Assembly (NCBI GenBank): GCA_024180945.1
Contig: JAKSGN010000010.1
Location: forward strand, 310,001 to 374,000
Length of the DNA: 64,000 bases
Direction of reading: 5' to 3'
From: Macrophomina tecta
Lineage: Eukaryota; Ascomycota; Dothideomycetes; Botryosphaeriales; Botryosphaeriaceae
Shown here: positions 32,610 through 42,754 of the stretch, piece after piece
Position numbering within the stretch: the first letter of the stretch is position 1
Layout of the letters: each line of letters opens with the position of its first letter
Translations under genes and position numbers: made by a program
Notes under the pieces: generated by a model
Told to the model about the DNA's origin: nothing
Database searches by the model: none
The model's input: the letters and a program-made list of their open reading frames with translations, nothing else

Positions 32610-32629
32610 CGCATATCCGGGCTCATAAC
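32610..32629 (-). other. Copia primer-binding site
   Basis: GTTATGAGCCCGG directly follows the 5' LTR. It resembles the internal initiator-Met tRNA segment used as a half-tRNA primer by Drosophila copia-like elements, rather than a tRNA 3' end. Confidence 0.55.
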
Positions 32630-32766
32630 TGTTGGATTTGGTGATGATACCATCAATTAAGAATGAGTGGCATGAGGCGTGAGAGGGACGCTTAGGGGAG
32701 TCCTCTTATCCGTCCTCTTCCATGACTAAGCTAAAGTTTATCGTACATACACGTGATATTCCAACA
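32630..32766 (-). repeat. 5' LTR of the Copia element (137 bp)
   Basis: On the minus strand it begins TGTTGGAATATCACGTG and ends CAAATCCAACA, with the usual TG..CA ends extended to TGTTGG..CCAACA. Related LTR copies lie at 40307 and 48202. Confidence 0.88.
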
Positions 32767-34095
32767 TATTACCTAGCGGAATAGAGAGATCTGCTTGGAG
32801 AGTATTAAGAAGTAACTTGATATTCTCCGCATCTCCAGCATCAGTAGCTTTATGTAGAGCGCTCCAGCCGATTCCATTGTGGAGTTAAGAAGATAACTAT
32901 AAGTTTAGTAAATACTCGATTTGTCGGTTGTCGCCATGTTAAGCTGCTTTAAGGCGCTGCAATATATCTTGGCTAATGATTTGGAGCACATCGACGTTAG
33001 CTTTCTCGACTTGTCCGCCTAAAAGAATAGAGATTGTAAAAGCACGTTGAGCATATAAAGCCGCCTGTAAGGACTTCAAGTAGTCGTGGTGTAGCTTAGA
33101 ACCAGGCACCACACCATAAACTAGGGATATAAGATTAGACCCGTTTGGGACTAGACCGTTGCGACAATAAGAGGAAAAAAAAAAATAAGTGGCTTCTTGC
33201 AAGTCGGGGGGTTCGCGAAATTAGAATTTCAATAATACGATTATGCCCAAGACTTGAAGCAACCTGAAATGCGTTGCCGTAGACTCCGCTCTAGGTACTA
33301 ACGTCGGCACCTTATCGAGGAGCATCTGAACCACCTTCTCGTGTACCCCAGATAAAGCAGCCTGGAGAGCGTTGCTAAAGTAACCGCCCTGGGCATTAAC
33401 GTCGGCGTTCTTTTTAAGTAGTAATTGGACTACCTCTACGTGTCCTTCGTATAAAGCAGCCTAGAGAGCGTTGCCTTACTCTCCATCCTAGGTATTAACG
33501 TCGGCGTTCTTTTTAAGTAGTATCTCGACTAGTTGCACGTGTCCTCCCCTTAAAGCAGCCTGGAGAGCGTTACTATACTCTCCGCCCTAGGCATTAACGC
33601 AGGCGCCTTTGTCAAGGAGCGCCTTAAGCGGGCTAATTATACCCAGAAGGGATACATAATGAAAAGAAGGAGCCAGCTTTCTATATTTATTAGGTTCGTT
33701 ATCCCATGGTCGTTTAGGATCGTATAGGCGACACTAGGTTTCGTAGCGGCTCTCGTCTAAGAAAAGCCTGCTTGTAAGCATAGCAACTGTTTTGCTATGG
33801 CTCTCGGCTACTATAGCATGTTATGCCTAGTAGCGTGCGGAATAGAGTGCTAGAAAGAAGTCCTGCTTAATGCCCTTTGCTAGAAGGTCTGGTTTTAACC
33901 CTATTAAGTATACGAGGCAGACTTCTGCGATCGGTGCCCTTGTAACTAGTTCCTTAAGAGCTCTTAAGATAGAATCTCTAATACTAGCTTTCCCTAAATC
34001 TTTAGCGCTGTCCCTTTACAGCCGATCTAATATAAGGTATTCCTTAACTAAGAAATATGAAAACCAGATTTCTTTCCTAGGCTCCTAACTTCGCT
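32767..34095 (-). pseudogene. RIP-damaged NACHT/ankyrin-type (fungal NLR-like) gene remnant
   Basis: From 34095 down to about 33250 one frame, broken only by stops, reads FSYFLVKEYLILDRL, LVTRAPIAEVCLVYLIGLKP, FFLALYSARY, LYDPKRPWDNEP and LAPSFHYVSLLG. Ankyrin repeats of the form YSNALQAALRGGHVQLVEIL with LLKKNADVN follow. This is the segment fungal NACHT-ankyrin proteins carry between the nucleotide-binding domain and the repeats. Stops sit where Trp or Gln is expected (for example before CRLYDP, and between VNA and GGEYSN), so G-to-A and C-to-T changes explain them. Further ankyrin-like pieces continue to about 32800, including 32939..33202. No NACHT P-loop is left in the window. Confidence 0.72.
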
Positions 34096-34845
34096 AGCCC
34101 TCTACCGTCACGAAAATCACCAACTCGAATAACATCTTAGGATCTCCTCCGGAACTAGCATTATGTTATTAGAATCCAAGTTCGGATGATCTCTTATTAC
34201 CACCGTAACGACGGGCCTTCTGGTACCTGGTTTTAGAATCGCCCGGTAGGTGAGAGGTGTCGAAGGGTTTACCTTGAAGCGAAGAGTAGGGAGCAAAGAT
34301 GTCTAAAGGAAGTGTTGTATATGTTTGTTAAAGGCCTATTACCTCCAATAGGGTTGTATTGGAACTTTAAGTTGACCACGAAGGTTAAAGTACTATCTAA
34401 TAAGTATATCTATATACTATATGAAAGCTATGGCAATCTATGGATAGTAATAGATAGTTGGCATCCTCCGTTATCTAGGTGTTGTAGAGGATGATGATGA
34501 TAATGACGATTCATACGCCCCGTCGGCCTTACCAGACCATAGGGACAAGGAACGCTATTCTCCGCTAAGCTATATTGTGATCCCGGTTTATTCGAGGCCC
34601 AGCACCCTGTATATAAAGAAACTACGACTTCCTCCGGTTCAACAATATGAAAACAGACGGACAAAAGCACAAAAAAAAATTACCGCTAAACAGAATACTA
34701 GAACAAATAAAAGGAAATATAAAAGTAGAGCTATCCTCTATACACCCTTTATATTATCCCCTTCGAGACCACTTCTCGAGTGCTGTCAGTCCCTGTAGCG
34801 GCGTAACGGCTGGTTGAAGAAGGGACTAATTTATTTTAAGAAGGA
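34096..34845. other. No supported gene; probable LINE 3' tail
   Basis: AT-rich sequence between the NLR relic and the LINE fragment. The part next to the LINE coding end (about 34650-34845) includes A/T-rich runs such as the A9 tract near 34670 and is probably its 3' UTR. Confidence 0.35.
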
Positions 34846-35166
34846 TTAAGCTCTCGGTTTCTAGTTGCGACTGGTCTTTGGTTGTAACGAGTCTTCCCGA
34901 GGCCAGAGTAAATCCTGCCGTTACTTTAATTACGCGCGTGTCTACTCGCCACTTCTCCGGTCGGCTATCTATATACCTACCGTCGGGTTTCTTCGTGCCC
35001 GACCATCCGCCTAGCATAAACGCAAGGTCTCCGAATCTACTCCCCAAGTCGCTCTATAATTAAGCCCGGCGGTCCATCCAGCGTAGACACTCTAGGAGGA
35101 AGTGCTTAACTATTTTCCTCTCTACTCCGCACCCGCACGAGGGTTTCCCGTTGATGCTACCATCTC
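34846..35166 (-). pseudogene. 5'-truncated Tad1-like LINE fragment (C-terminus of ORF2)
   Basis: The minus strand reads GKPSCGCGVERKIVKHFLLEC, LRWMDRRA, then SRFGDLAFMLGGWSGTKKPDG with KWRVDTRVIKVTAGFTLASG. The C.CG..E...HFLL.C zinc motif, followed by LLGGWSG and a last VIKAT.F..A.GRL helix, is the extreme C-terminus of fungal Tad1-type LINE proteins. Two stops occur (near RRA). Nothing of the RT or endonuclease remains, as usual for a 5'-truncated insertion. Confidence 0.65.
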
Positions 35167-35167
35167 G

Positions 35168-36850
35168 TTTCCTCCATGGGAATCACCGAGGCCTAGAGAA
35201 ATGGGCAACTTGCTGAGCTCTGCCTCGAATCCTGGATCTAGCACGCGTTTTGCTTGATCCAGATGCGAGCGCAAAGATGGATATGTCACCCCGTTGATGA
35301 TGAAAGGCAGGTGGCAAGAGGCCGCCAAATGCATTATCCCCCCGGAGCTGGTACGGAGGAAAGTGGGCAATCGCCTCCGTAAAACTCGAGGAGACAACCG
35401 TCCGACACTAACCTGTCGTGATAGAAACGATGGATGGCTTGGTCGTGGCAACAGGGCGTACATGCCATCGACTTCAGATATGTGTTCAGCACGTCCTCGG
35501 ACCGGCGCAGCTCCACGTCGACAAGCAAGTCGGCCACCGTCTGGAATCAGCTCTCCTCTTTCCGACTGGTGTAGTAATCAAGTCGAAGCGCACTGAAAAT
35601 TTGGCCATCAAAGCGTCGGAAGACGATACTGTTGCCTCCGTCTAGGATCCCAAATACTTCCTGAAGCCGTTCAGGAGGGAAGTAATGGTGGAGAATCGGG
35701 GATATTAAGAGCTCCCTACGCGTACCGGGGCCGGACTTGACCAAGCACCGATGCCACTCGTCGTCGGAAGAAAGCTTCGCGTCTGCGTAAAGACACTTGG
35801 AATTCGAGGAAAAAGTCTGAGATACTCTGCCCTGGTTGATTTTCAGAGCGCGGACGGTGAGGGACGCTTCTGGCCCGGTCATCACGGCATGCGGAGGCTT
35901 CTCATTCCAGAAAAGGGACGACTGATCGAGAGGGATGCATTCGATAACAGTCGTCGAGCTTCCCACTCGAGAATGCTGGCGAGGGCGTTGCTGATGCTGA
36001 GGATTGAAGGCAACCATCCCGACCAAACGGGAGAAATCAGACTGAAGCTGTCCAGCGAACAGCGGCGTAAACTTGTCAATCCGATGAAGGAGACAGACCA
36101 CCCCGTTTATCGAGCTACCTGCACCGATATGTAGCCATTTCTGCAGGATTTGCGCTTTTAGCGACCCCACTACGTTTGGCGTACGTTCGAAAGCACATCG
36201 AGAGGTGAGTAAAAGATCGCAGGTAACGCCAGAATATGCTGCAGCCGAGACAGCGCCGGTTCCTGCTGCTGGAATTTGGAAGTCGGCATCCAGCAGAACG
36301 ACCAAGTGGTCAGAAACATGCTTTGGTTGGTACATCAAGACATGATGGCCGCCTGACTGATGCAAGCGGCGATGAAGACTGACGTTCCGAGCTGAGAGCG
36401 CACCGAGCATACAGGGCTGAGGATATGCGCTGATCTGATGAAGGTGGGTTTGACGGCATATCTTGATTGTCCGCTTCAAACCGTCGGCACCCCATCCCGA
36501 AAATCGCAAGATTTCCCAATGGCTTCCGCCATCGCTTTCAGTCGGAAACTAAAGCTTTCATTTCAGCATCCATTCTGGAAATGCATGACCTTGACGTCTC
36601 GTACTTGCCATGATGAGCATTCCTCACGCTGGATGCCGAGCAGCGTGCAGAGCTCAGCTCGCGCTTGGAGGATTAAGAGTACAATATCCGCTTTCGTCTG
36701 GACCACGCCCAACCAGTCCCAGTCTCTCAGGTCTTCCGCACCTCCGATGGCCTGATACGCTCGGCTTCCATCGAGGCAGAGACAGATAAAGCCAGGAGAA
36801 TCCGCAAGATGCTGCACCTGATCGTTGTTGTTGGATTGCTGTTCGGCCAT
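35168..36850 (-). pseudogene. Broken nucleotidyltransferase-like gene
   Basis: Starts at ATG 36850 (MAEQQSNNNDQ). LCLDGSRAYQAIGGAEDLRDWDWLGV recalls the GS..(x)n..DxD motif of nucleotidyltransferase-fold proteins; this is an inference, and I know no named family. The frame stops at 36563 (TGA after HFQNGC, where Trp is plausible). It continues as ESFSFRLKAMAEAIGKS, then shifts frame near 36485-36505 into the long block 35547..36509 (SAYPQPCMLGALSARNVSLH, VVLLDADFQIP). Another stop at 35547 and a frame change near 35340 follow before the LINE junction. At least four lesions make it non-functional. Confidence 0.55.
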
Positions 36851-38990
36851 GTCTGCACTCAGCCAAGTACCGACCGAGTCAGCACCTCTGACCCTAATGG
36901 GGCAATGAAGTCTTTCGTCTGGTTCTCCCTCTCTCCTAAAATAGGTAGGTAAGCAGGAGATATTCAATCTCCCCGGCCGGTCCACATGCAGTGTAAAGCG
37001 AAGAACAACGGATATTAAGCTTGCCTAAATATCTAATAGATGCTACCTTAGTCCGCCTCTTATGGGTGCTCACGTTGTACGAGATAAAGCTTACAGAGAG
37101 GGGCAGTCTCCGTATCACTGGCCGACAATGTGCTAGGGATGCCACATGTACTACGGCGCCTGATCAGCAGCTTACCGCGTAGTACGCACGGGTTTCCAAT
37201 TGCATGATTTCTTCACAAAACACCTGTCGCTTAAGTGCAGGGCATCTCGCATCTGAGGCCCCAATCACAGGCGTTGGAGGCTAGGATCTCAGTGGCCCCA
37301 AAACCCGAGGTCACCCAACCATCGTATCGTCGCCTTCTCTACTTTTGCAGACAGTGAGAAGTCAGGACGGACACGACCATGCCGTAGACGCCAACGATAT
37401 CAGCCGCGACGACAGGGGCGATATCTGTGGGCGCATCGGTCGGCCATGTTCATCTGCAAAAGGACCGACGTCTTTATAAGATGCGAGAAGGTTAAGAGTA
37501 GAAGCGCACACTTAACGATCAGCTCGAGCCTGAGACATTGCATGGCTGAGATGCCAAAACTTGCCCTTGGCAGTAGGACGCTAAGGCATGTGAAGATAGT
37601 GGTTGGCATGTAGCTTGAAGAGGAGCTGTTGACGTAGAGCGTTCCTCACCCTCCCTCTCCTTCCTTCTTTTGCTGTGTCCAATTATTGACGGCCTACAAT
37701 TCTTACGGGTGACGCACGCGGAGGACCTGGCTGGACGCGCGAGCTGTGGGAAGCGCGGGGCCAGGCGCCAAGTTGACGCGAATTAGCGGTGGCCCGTCTT
37801 ATCAGTTTCAAATGCTCTTGCTCACGCTTCTGAATATTAAATGCTATTGATGACACTATCACCCTGTGGCCGCTTACGGCCCGTCGCGATGTTCCCTCTG
37901 GCCATCGACCGCAACATGATGCGCCCTTGTTTCAGCTCAACTGCGCCCTCCCGCGCCTTCTCCGCTTCGTGCTTCCACCTTTGTAGGTATTAGCTGCAGC
38001 AACACTCTGCGCAGCTCACTGGTGCGGCGCACAGGCTAAACTCGTGCCTAAGCCCCCCTCGTGGCCTCGCACATGCACTGTCCTGAGAGCTGCGAGCGGT
38101 GGCGCATGCGCTCGTGTACAGCAAATCTTGTCCCAGCGCTCTACTATCAAGGCCGGCCCGCCGCGCCTGCGAGCGGGGCTCTGAAGCGCGCATAGGGCGG
38201 CATTACCTAGGTAGGGCACTTGCGTCGCAAGGCGGGGGTTGGGGGGGGGGGGGGCGCCGCGAACGGGCCCTGTGAAGCAGCCCAAGAGCTCTTCCCGAAC
38301 CCTGAGCCATCGCCACAACTTCTGAAAGGCTGATAGTGATATTGCGGCGCAGTTCCGCGAACCCCGTCTCGAATTTCCCGAGCACAAGATTGCCCTCCCA
38401 CATGGGATGCGTTGTTAATCCTCGCCCCATATGTCTGTGCGTGGGCGGTAGGTAGGTATGCGGCTTAACACCCAGCCGGATTAGCGTGGGTTCTACATAG
38501 TAGGCGGCCCCACTGCCCTACTAAGCCGGGTGCCCCCGTCTGCTCCAGCCACAATCAGCAACAGTTTTCAGCCGCTGATTGGCCCCAATCCCGATCAGGT
38601 TTGGTGCTTGCCGCTGGTTTTTTTCCCCTTGGTACGGATCAGACCGATACCCACTTGCGGCGCACTGTGTACAGTAGAAGCTCAGTGGCAGGTGCGGGTC
38701 TTGTTACTGTGCTCCAGAAGCAATAGCTAGGCACTGAGAGGGTGTTTGCTCTCTCCGCCCCAGCGTGAGCGCTTCTGACCAGAGCCACGCAGGATCTCTT
38801 GCTTTTAATTTAGCATACATTTAAATCTAGATTTTAAAGTGTATTTACAGCCTTATGTATCCTCCCTGGGACCCAATACAGATGCTCTACTCCAGTGCAC
38901 TTGTAGCCGAGAAAGAATAAATCCATAGGGAGCATCTCCTTCTTTGAAAATCGGGGATGTAAGGATTGAATATTCCATCTACTCGCTCGG
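36851..38990. other. No supported gene
   Basis: Mixed spacer with a GC-rich part at 37950-38400. That part includes a G homopolymer of about 12 at 38243-38254 that creates misleading frames. I recognise nothing else on either strand. Confidence 0.4.
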
Positions 38991-39725
38991 TCACTTTCTT
39001 CGTAATTTCCGTCTAGCACCGTTTGGAGTAGCAGAAGCATTAGCTTTTGATGCAGCGGGCTTTATCGAAGGCGTAGTGCAGAGGGGAGACGACTCCTGCT
39101 CGGATAAGGGTTGGTTCTTCGTGGGTCTACCTCTCTTTTTAGGAAGTTCTGATCGTTTTACAGGATATTCTGTCTCAGTAGAAGATTGCCCTGACATGTT
39201 CTCTTTCTTGCGAGGTATGGCCGTTTGATTCTTTGTTTTGTATGTCCCCACATCACCTGAGGCTTCGGATGGCTTAGAGTTAATACAAGTCCATCCAGCT
39301 GTTTGTTGCGCATTTACAGGGGCTAAAGGGACAGGTTGTCTGGCATCTTTAGTTGAGGCTGAGCGCTTGGCCAGGATTTCCTTAAGGTTCTGTTTCTGTG
39401 ACTCTTGTATGCAAGTCCATTCAATACCTGCCATGGCTGGAAGTTTTGCGAGATATGCTCCAGTCTGGAGAGAATGCAGTAGGTTTTGCTTAATTAACTT
39501 TTCATCCATGACGTGATCGAATTCTTCGGGCGGTACGATGCCGTAGAGTACCTGTTGTGACCGAAAGTAATTGGCGGGCGACCCCTCTAAAATCTGCCTC
39601 AGAAACTCAGGTGGCGCCCTCCATTGGGGGGCTCCACCGTTGGGAGGCCGAAAGCACAATCCATGATTCTTGAATTCAAACACGCTCTGGTGAGTGAACG
39701 CACCTTCACCAGTGTCGGAAGCCAT
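38991..39725 (-). CDS. AT-hook-containing protein of unknown function (244 aa)
   Basis: Single open exon with ATG at 39725. The N-terminal 110 residues look folded (FEFKNHGLCFRPPN, PPEFLRQILEGSPANYFRSQ, VLYGIVPPEEFDHVMDE). The second half is Lys/Ser/Thr/Pro-rich and contains a textbook AT-hook core (KKRGRPTKN) at about residues 197-205, then a basic C-terminus (RRKLRRK). AT-hooks bind the minor groove of AT-rich DNA, so a nuclear or chromatin role is likely. No catalytic domain is visible. A TATATATATT stretch lies about 40 bp upstream. It carries no RIP-type lesion. Confidence 0.65.
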   Translation of the reverse strand: MASDTGEGAFTHQSVFEFKNHGLCFRPPNGGAPQWRAPPEFLRQILEGSPANYFRSQQVLYGIVPPEEFDHVMDEKLIKQNLLHSLQTGAYLAKLPAMAGIEWTCIQESQKQNLKEILAKRSASTKDARQPVPLAPVNAQQTAGWTCINSKPSEASGDVGTYKTKNQTAIPRKKENMSGQSSTETEYPVKRSELPKKRGRPTKNQPLSEQESSPLCTTPSIKPAASKANASATPNGARRKLRRK

Positions 39726-39761
39726 GGCGAGTAATATCGCTGAGTGACTGTAACGAAGTCA

Positions 39762-39775
39762 ATATATATAGTACT
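39762..39775 (-). promoter_or_regulatory. TATA-like element of the AT-hook gene
   Basis: ACTATATATATTGA on the minus strand, about 40 bp before the ATG. Positioned plausibly but unproven. Confidence 0.35.
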
Positions 39776-41166
39776 CGATGATGATTCTTTAGACAGAAGG
39801 GTGAAGCAAGAAGTGAGGGCCTCCAAAAAATAATTCCTCAGTAATTATTTGCCCTGTCGATCTAAATTCAATGGTCCCGAATTCTTACTTCATAAAATAT
39901 TCTCTTCGGTACACATCCTCGGATCTAGGGTGTGGTGGGATAAATGATAGCATACGGTGAGTCTATTAGAGTGCGTGATGACAGTTCATCAGGCAATCAG
40001 AAGTATAAATTGGGAGAGGTAATCTGTCTGGAATGACAGATTGGCTCAGGAATGGTATACTCTGGATACACGAGCATATGATGGCTTGCCATTAACCATG
40101 AATCTCGCCCACGGTTTCGTTTGAGACTTCTTCATTCTATCAATAAGACTAATGTGATGAACTACGGTGAGTACGATGAAGACCGTGGAGATCTGACGGG
40201 CCACGCAGATCTTGAATAGAATGCATGATCCGCCTTGTTAAAAAAAAAAAGAAAGTAAAAATGGAGCCAAAAGACGGTTTTCCACCCCAAGTCTTTGAAA
40301 GCTTCCTGTTGGAGTATCACGCGTGTGTACAATAAACTTTATCCTTAGTCGCGGAAGACGGCGGATAAGAATGTGTTGGATCAATCACGTGTATTTGGCT
40401 TCTGCCAAGTGTAGTCTATTCAGGAGAGGATAAAGGGCCACTCCACGGCCGCCCTCCTCCAACACCATGTCAATCTATGCCTTCATCACTGAATAAGCTG
40501 TCACATCACTTGTTCCAACAGAATGCCTGCCCAGAGCCCTTCTCTCTGTCCTCGTGCCACTCATCAATTGCTCTCAATAGGAGACCGTCAATATAACAAC
40601 ACCACACGGGCACGAGCGGCGAAGTTGCCCATAATTTGCAGCCGAGCCATTTGAAAACACAAAGAGAGATCGAAGCCTTCGAAGCTCGCTGGCATCGCAG
40701 TTTCTTGCCACCCAAGGGCAAAGTCGAAGTATCTGCCCCTTTTCTTTTGTATACCTTGTGGCCCAATCTTGATTAATGGAGCCTCACGAGCCTGTTTCAA
40801 ACGATGGACACATATAGTCGACATCATCCTCATACAGTCCTGGATCACTTGTAGAACCGTGATACTGAGATGATCTGGGTACTGGCTCGCCCAGGTTAAG
40901 CAGCTGGGAAGTATGAAATACATTAATGCATTTGCGAGCCGGCCTGAATTACGTTCTTACTACAGAGAGGAGAAGATATTGGATCACAAATTCGATTCCG
41001 ATTGAATAGAAGGCAAGAAGTGACACTGAGAGTGTGGCGTATGTTTGCATCAACTAGGACAAAACCCATGACACCATGGAAGACTCAGATATAGATGTGA
41101 CGAGAAAGTAGCTCATACGCAGTCTTAAAGGACCTGTGCCGGAATGGTCAAAACGGACCGGCTATT
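39776..41166. other. No supported gene apart from a Copia LTR fragment
   Basis: Spacer between the AT-hook gene and the lipase. A poly-A run is at 40240-40250. A 111-codon open frame on the minus strand (40588..40923) shows no domain and is not called. Confidence 0.4.
40307..40375 (+). repeat. Truncated Copia LTR fragment
   Basis: Begins TGTTGGAGTATCACGCGTGT and tracks the first 70 bp of the Copia LTR (ACAATAAACTTTA, GGCGGATAAGA), here in plus orientation. It is cut off before the LTR middle. Confidence 0.75.
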
Positions 41167-42754
41167 TTAGGCTGTTGCATACTCCCTGATAGGCGGTTCG
41201 ATGAAGGCCATATCTTTGTACGTGTATAGGTTCAGCACAGCGATGACAAGTGTCCCTAGAAGCTAGTTAGCGATAAATACTTCACAAGTTGAAAATGAAC
41301 TCACCCTGAGTGACTAGGATATCCTCCAGGCTCAGTCCAGGTGACACGATGTGCTGGCACAAGTCAATAAGATTCAGTCTTTCGGGGTTGCCGGGGCCGG
41401 GATTCGCCAAAGCATCCTCAATAAGCGCAAATGTCAGGGGATTAAAGAGGACACCCTCGTGTGTGTAAACGCTTCCTGATGGTTGTCCCGGGCAGATGGC
41501 TTGAACCTCGTTGTTGGTAGCACCTATGCGGCGAACATCTTTGATGAATGCCGAAGCAGAGCTGCCATGTTGCGGCTCCACGATCTCGTCCGTGGAGCTG
41601 TATATACTGGTTGTCGGGACATATGCCGAGTCACCGTCCTGGGAGCGGAGCGTGCGTATAAAGGACGATGTGTACCGCTGTTGGATCACCGATGGCGGGC
41701 ATGGCAGCTTAGGAAATGAGGGACACAGGACGTTGGCCAGGACTGTACCGTGGAAGTCGGCGGAGATGCTGATGAAGTCTGTGACGATTTTGCGGGTGGA
41801 CGGCCAATATTTAAGAGCCCACTGGGTATCTAGATTGCCCTGTGACCAGGCGATGACAGTAACGTTACTGCCTCCAGAGACCGCAGACACATAGTGGATC
41901 GCATGAGCAACATATTCCTACGCTGAAGTCAGCCTGGCGGATGTTCGGAGGAGCCGGTGGACGATGGAAACTAAGTGCAAATCGTACCGCGCTATCTTGT
42001 GCATCGCCAAGCAGGAATCCTGGAATGTTGAGCCAGACAGGATCTGCATAGTGGGAAGTCGCGAGAAGCTTGATCAAGTTGGATTCAAAAGCAATTCCGC
42101 CTTTGAGACCGGTGCCGGGGACAAGAATAACCGGGTGCTTCCGCCCGTACGTGTAAGATGACCTAAAACTCTGTCAATGTCACAAGGTATAAGAGACAGG
42201 ATTGACCTCACTTACGGAATTGAAATTGAACCCCGGAGCTGCTGTTCACTTATTCTATAGTATGGGTCCTCTTTCGACGCCTGTGGATATATGGGGCCTT
42301 GAGGAGGGTCCGGATTGACATTGTCGTCCGCGTTGGAGTCTGCCGAGAGCGTGGCCAATATATCCTCCAGTTTGTCCGGCCCCAAACCACTGTGGATCAT
42401 TTGGATGGCGCTCTCTGCTATGTTCGTTGGATTCGTCGAGAAAATACCCGCAACCGCTGATGCGACGTCTGAAATCGTCGTGGGGGTTGCTGTCGGGCTT
42501 GCAGTTGTTAACTCGAGAAGAAGTGCCCCAACAATGGTTGACGCATCATCAGTTTCGCTACCAAAACCGGCAATGATGTTGTAGGTATCCGTGCTGGTAT
42601 CGGGTGGTGGGGTGGTGGGCACAGCGTAACAACGCGCTATAGGGACTATTAGACCAAGAAACAGCAGAAGTGACATGAAGGACATCTTGAAGGTAAAAAA
42701 AGGACGGAAAGAGCGGATGGAGTTAAGAATAAACGGCTTGGTGTTCTTAAACAA
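41167..42754 (-). CDS. Secreted CalB-type lipase, four exons (471 aa)
   Basis: Exons 42754..42216, 42162..41988, 41917..41305 and 41255..41167 join in phase (1,416 nt including stop). It matches the Candida antarctica lipase B family: HPVILVPGTGLKGG, FESNLIKLL, YVAHAIHYV, then IAWSQGN with the nucleophile (S263), SSTDEIVEP (D348) and VYTHEGVL (H391). The spacing is close to CalB's Ser/Asp/His triad, so the enzyme is predicted active on esters or triglycerides. The N-terminus has a hydrophobic signal (MSFMSLLLFLGLIVPIARCYA). Translation may start at the second Met (42685), which places this at the very N-terminus. A Ser/Thr-rich propeptide-like stretch of about 130 residues precedes the catalytic domain. 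No lesions. Confidence 0.88.
41256..41304 (-). other. Lipase intron 3
   Basis: 49 nt, GTGAGT donor, GCTAAC branch-like site and TTCTAG acceptor. Joins DILVTQ to GTLVIAVLNLYTYKD. Confidence 0.78.
41918..41987 (-). other. Lipase intron 2
   Basis: 70 nt, GTACGA donor and GCGTAG acceptor. Joins LLGDAQDSA to EYVAHAIHYV in phase 0. Confidence 0.78.
42163..42215 (-). other. Lipase intron 1
   Basis: 53 nt, GTAAGTGAGG donor and GTTTTAG acceptor. Restores the frame ahead of HPVILVPGTG. Confidence 0.8.

Larger units (their letters stand above)
27291..32766 (-). mobile_element. Ty1/Copia LTR retrotransposon, 3' LTR truncated
   Basis: On the minus strand: a 137-bp 5' LTR (32766..32630), a half-tRNA-type primer site, a leader, a single gag-pol frame, a 3' untranslated region, and a purine-rich tract just before the first 17 bp of the 3' LTR (27307..27291). 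There the mariner element cuts it. The short LTR and domain order PR-IN-RT-RNase H are Copia features. It is 5.5 kb in total. Confidence 0.92.

Noticed and set aside
35751..36134. 127-codon plus-strand frame
   Set aside because: Antisense to the nucleotidyltransferase-like pseudogene, whose minus-strand frame is longer and better patterned.
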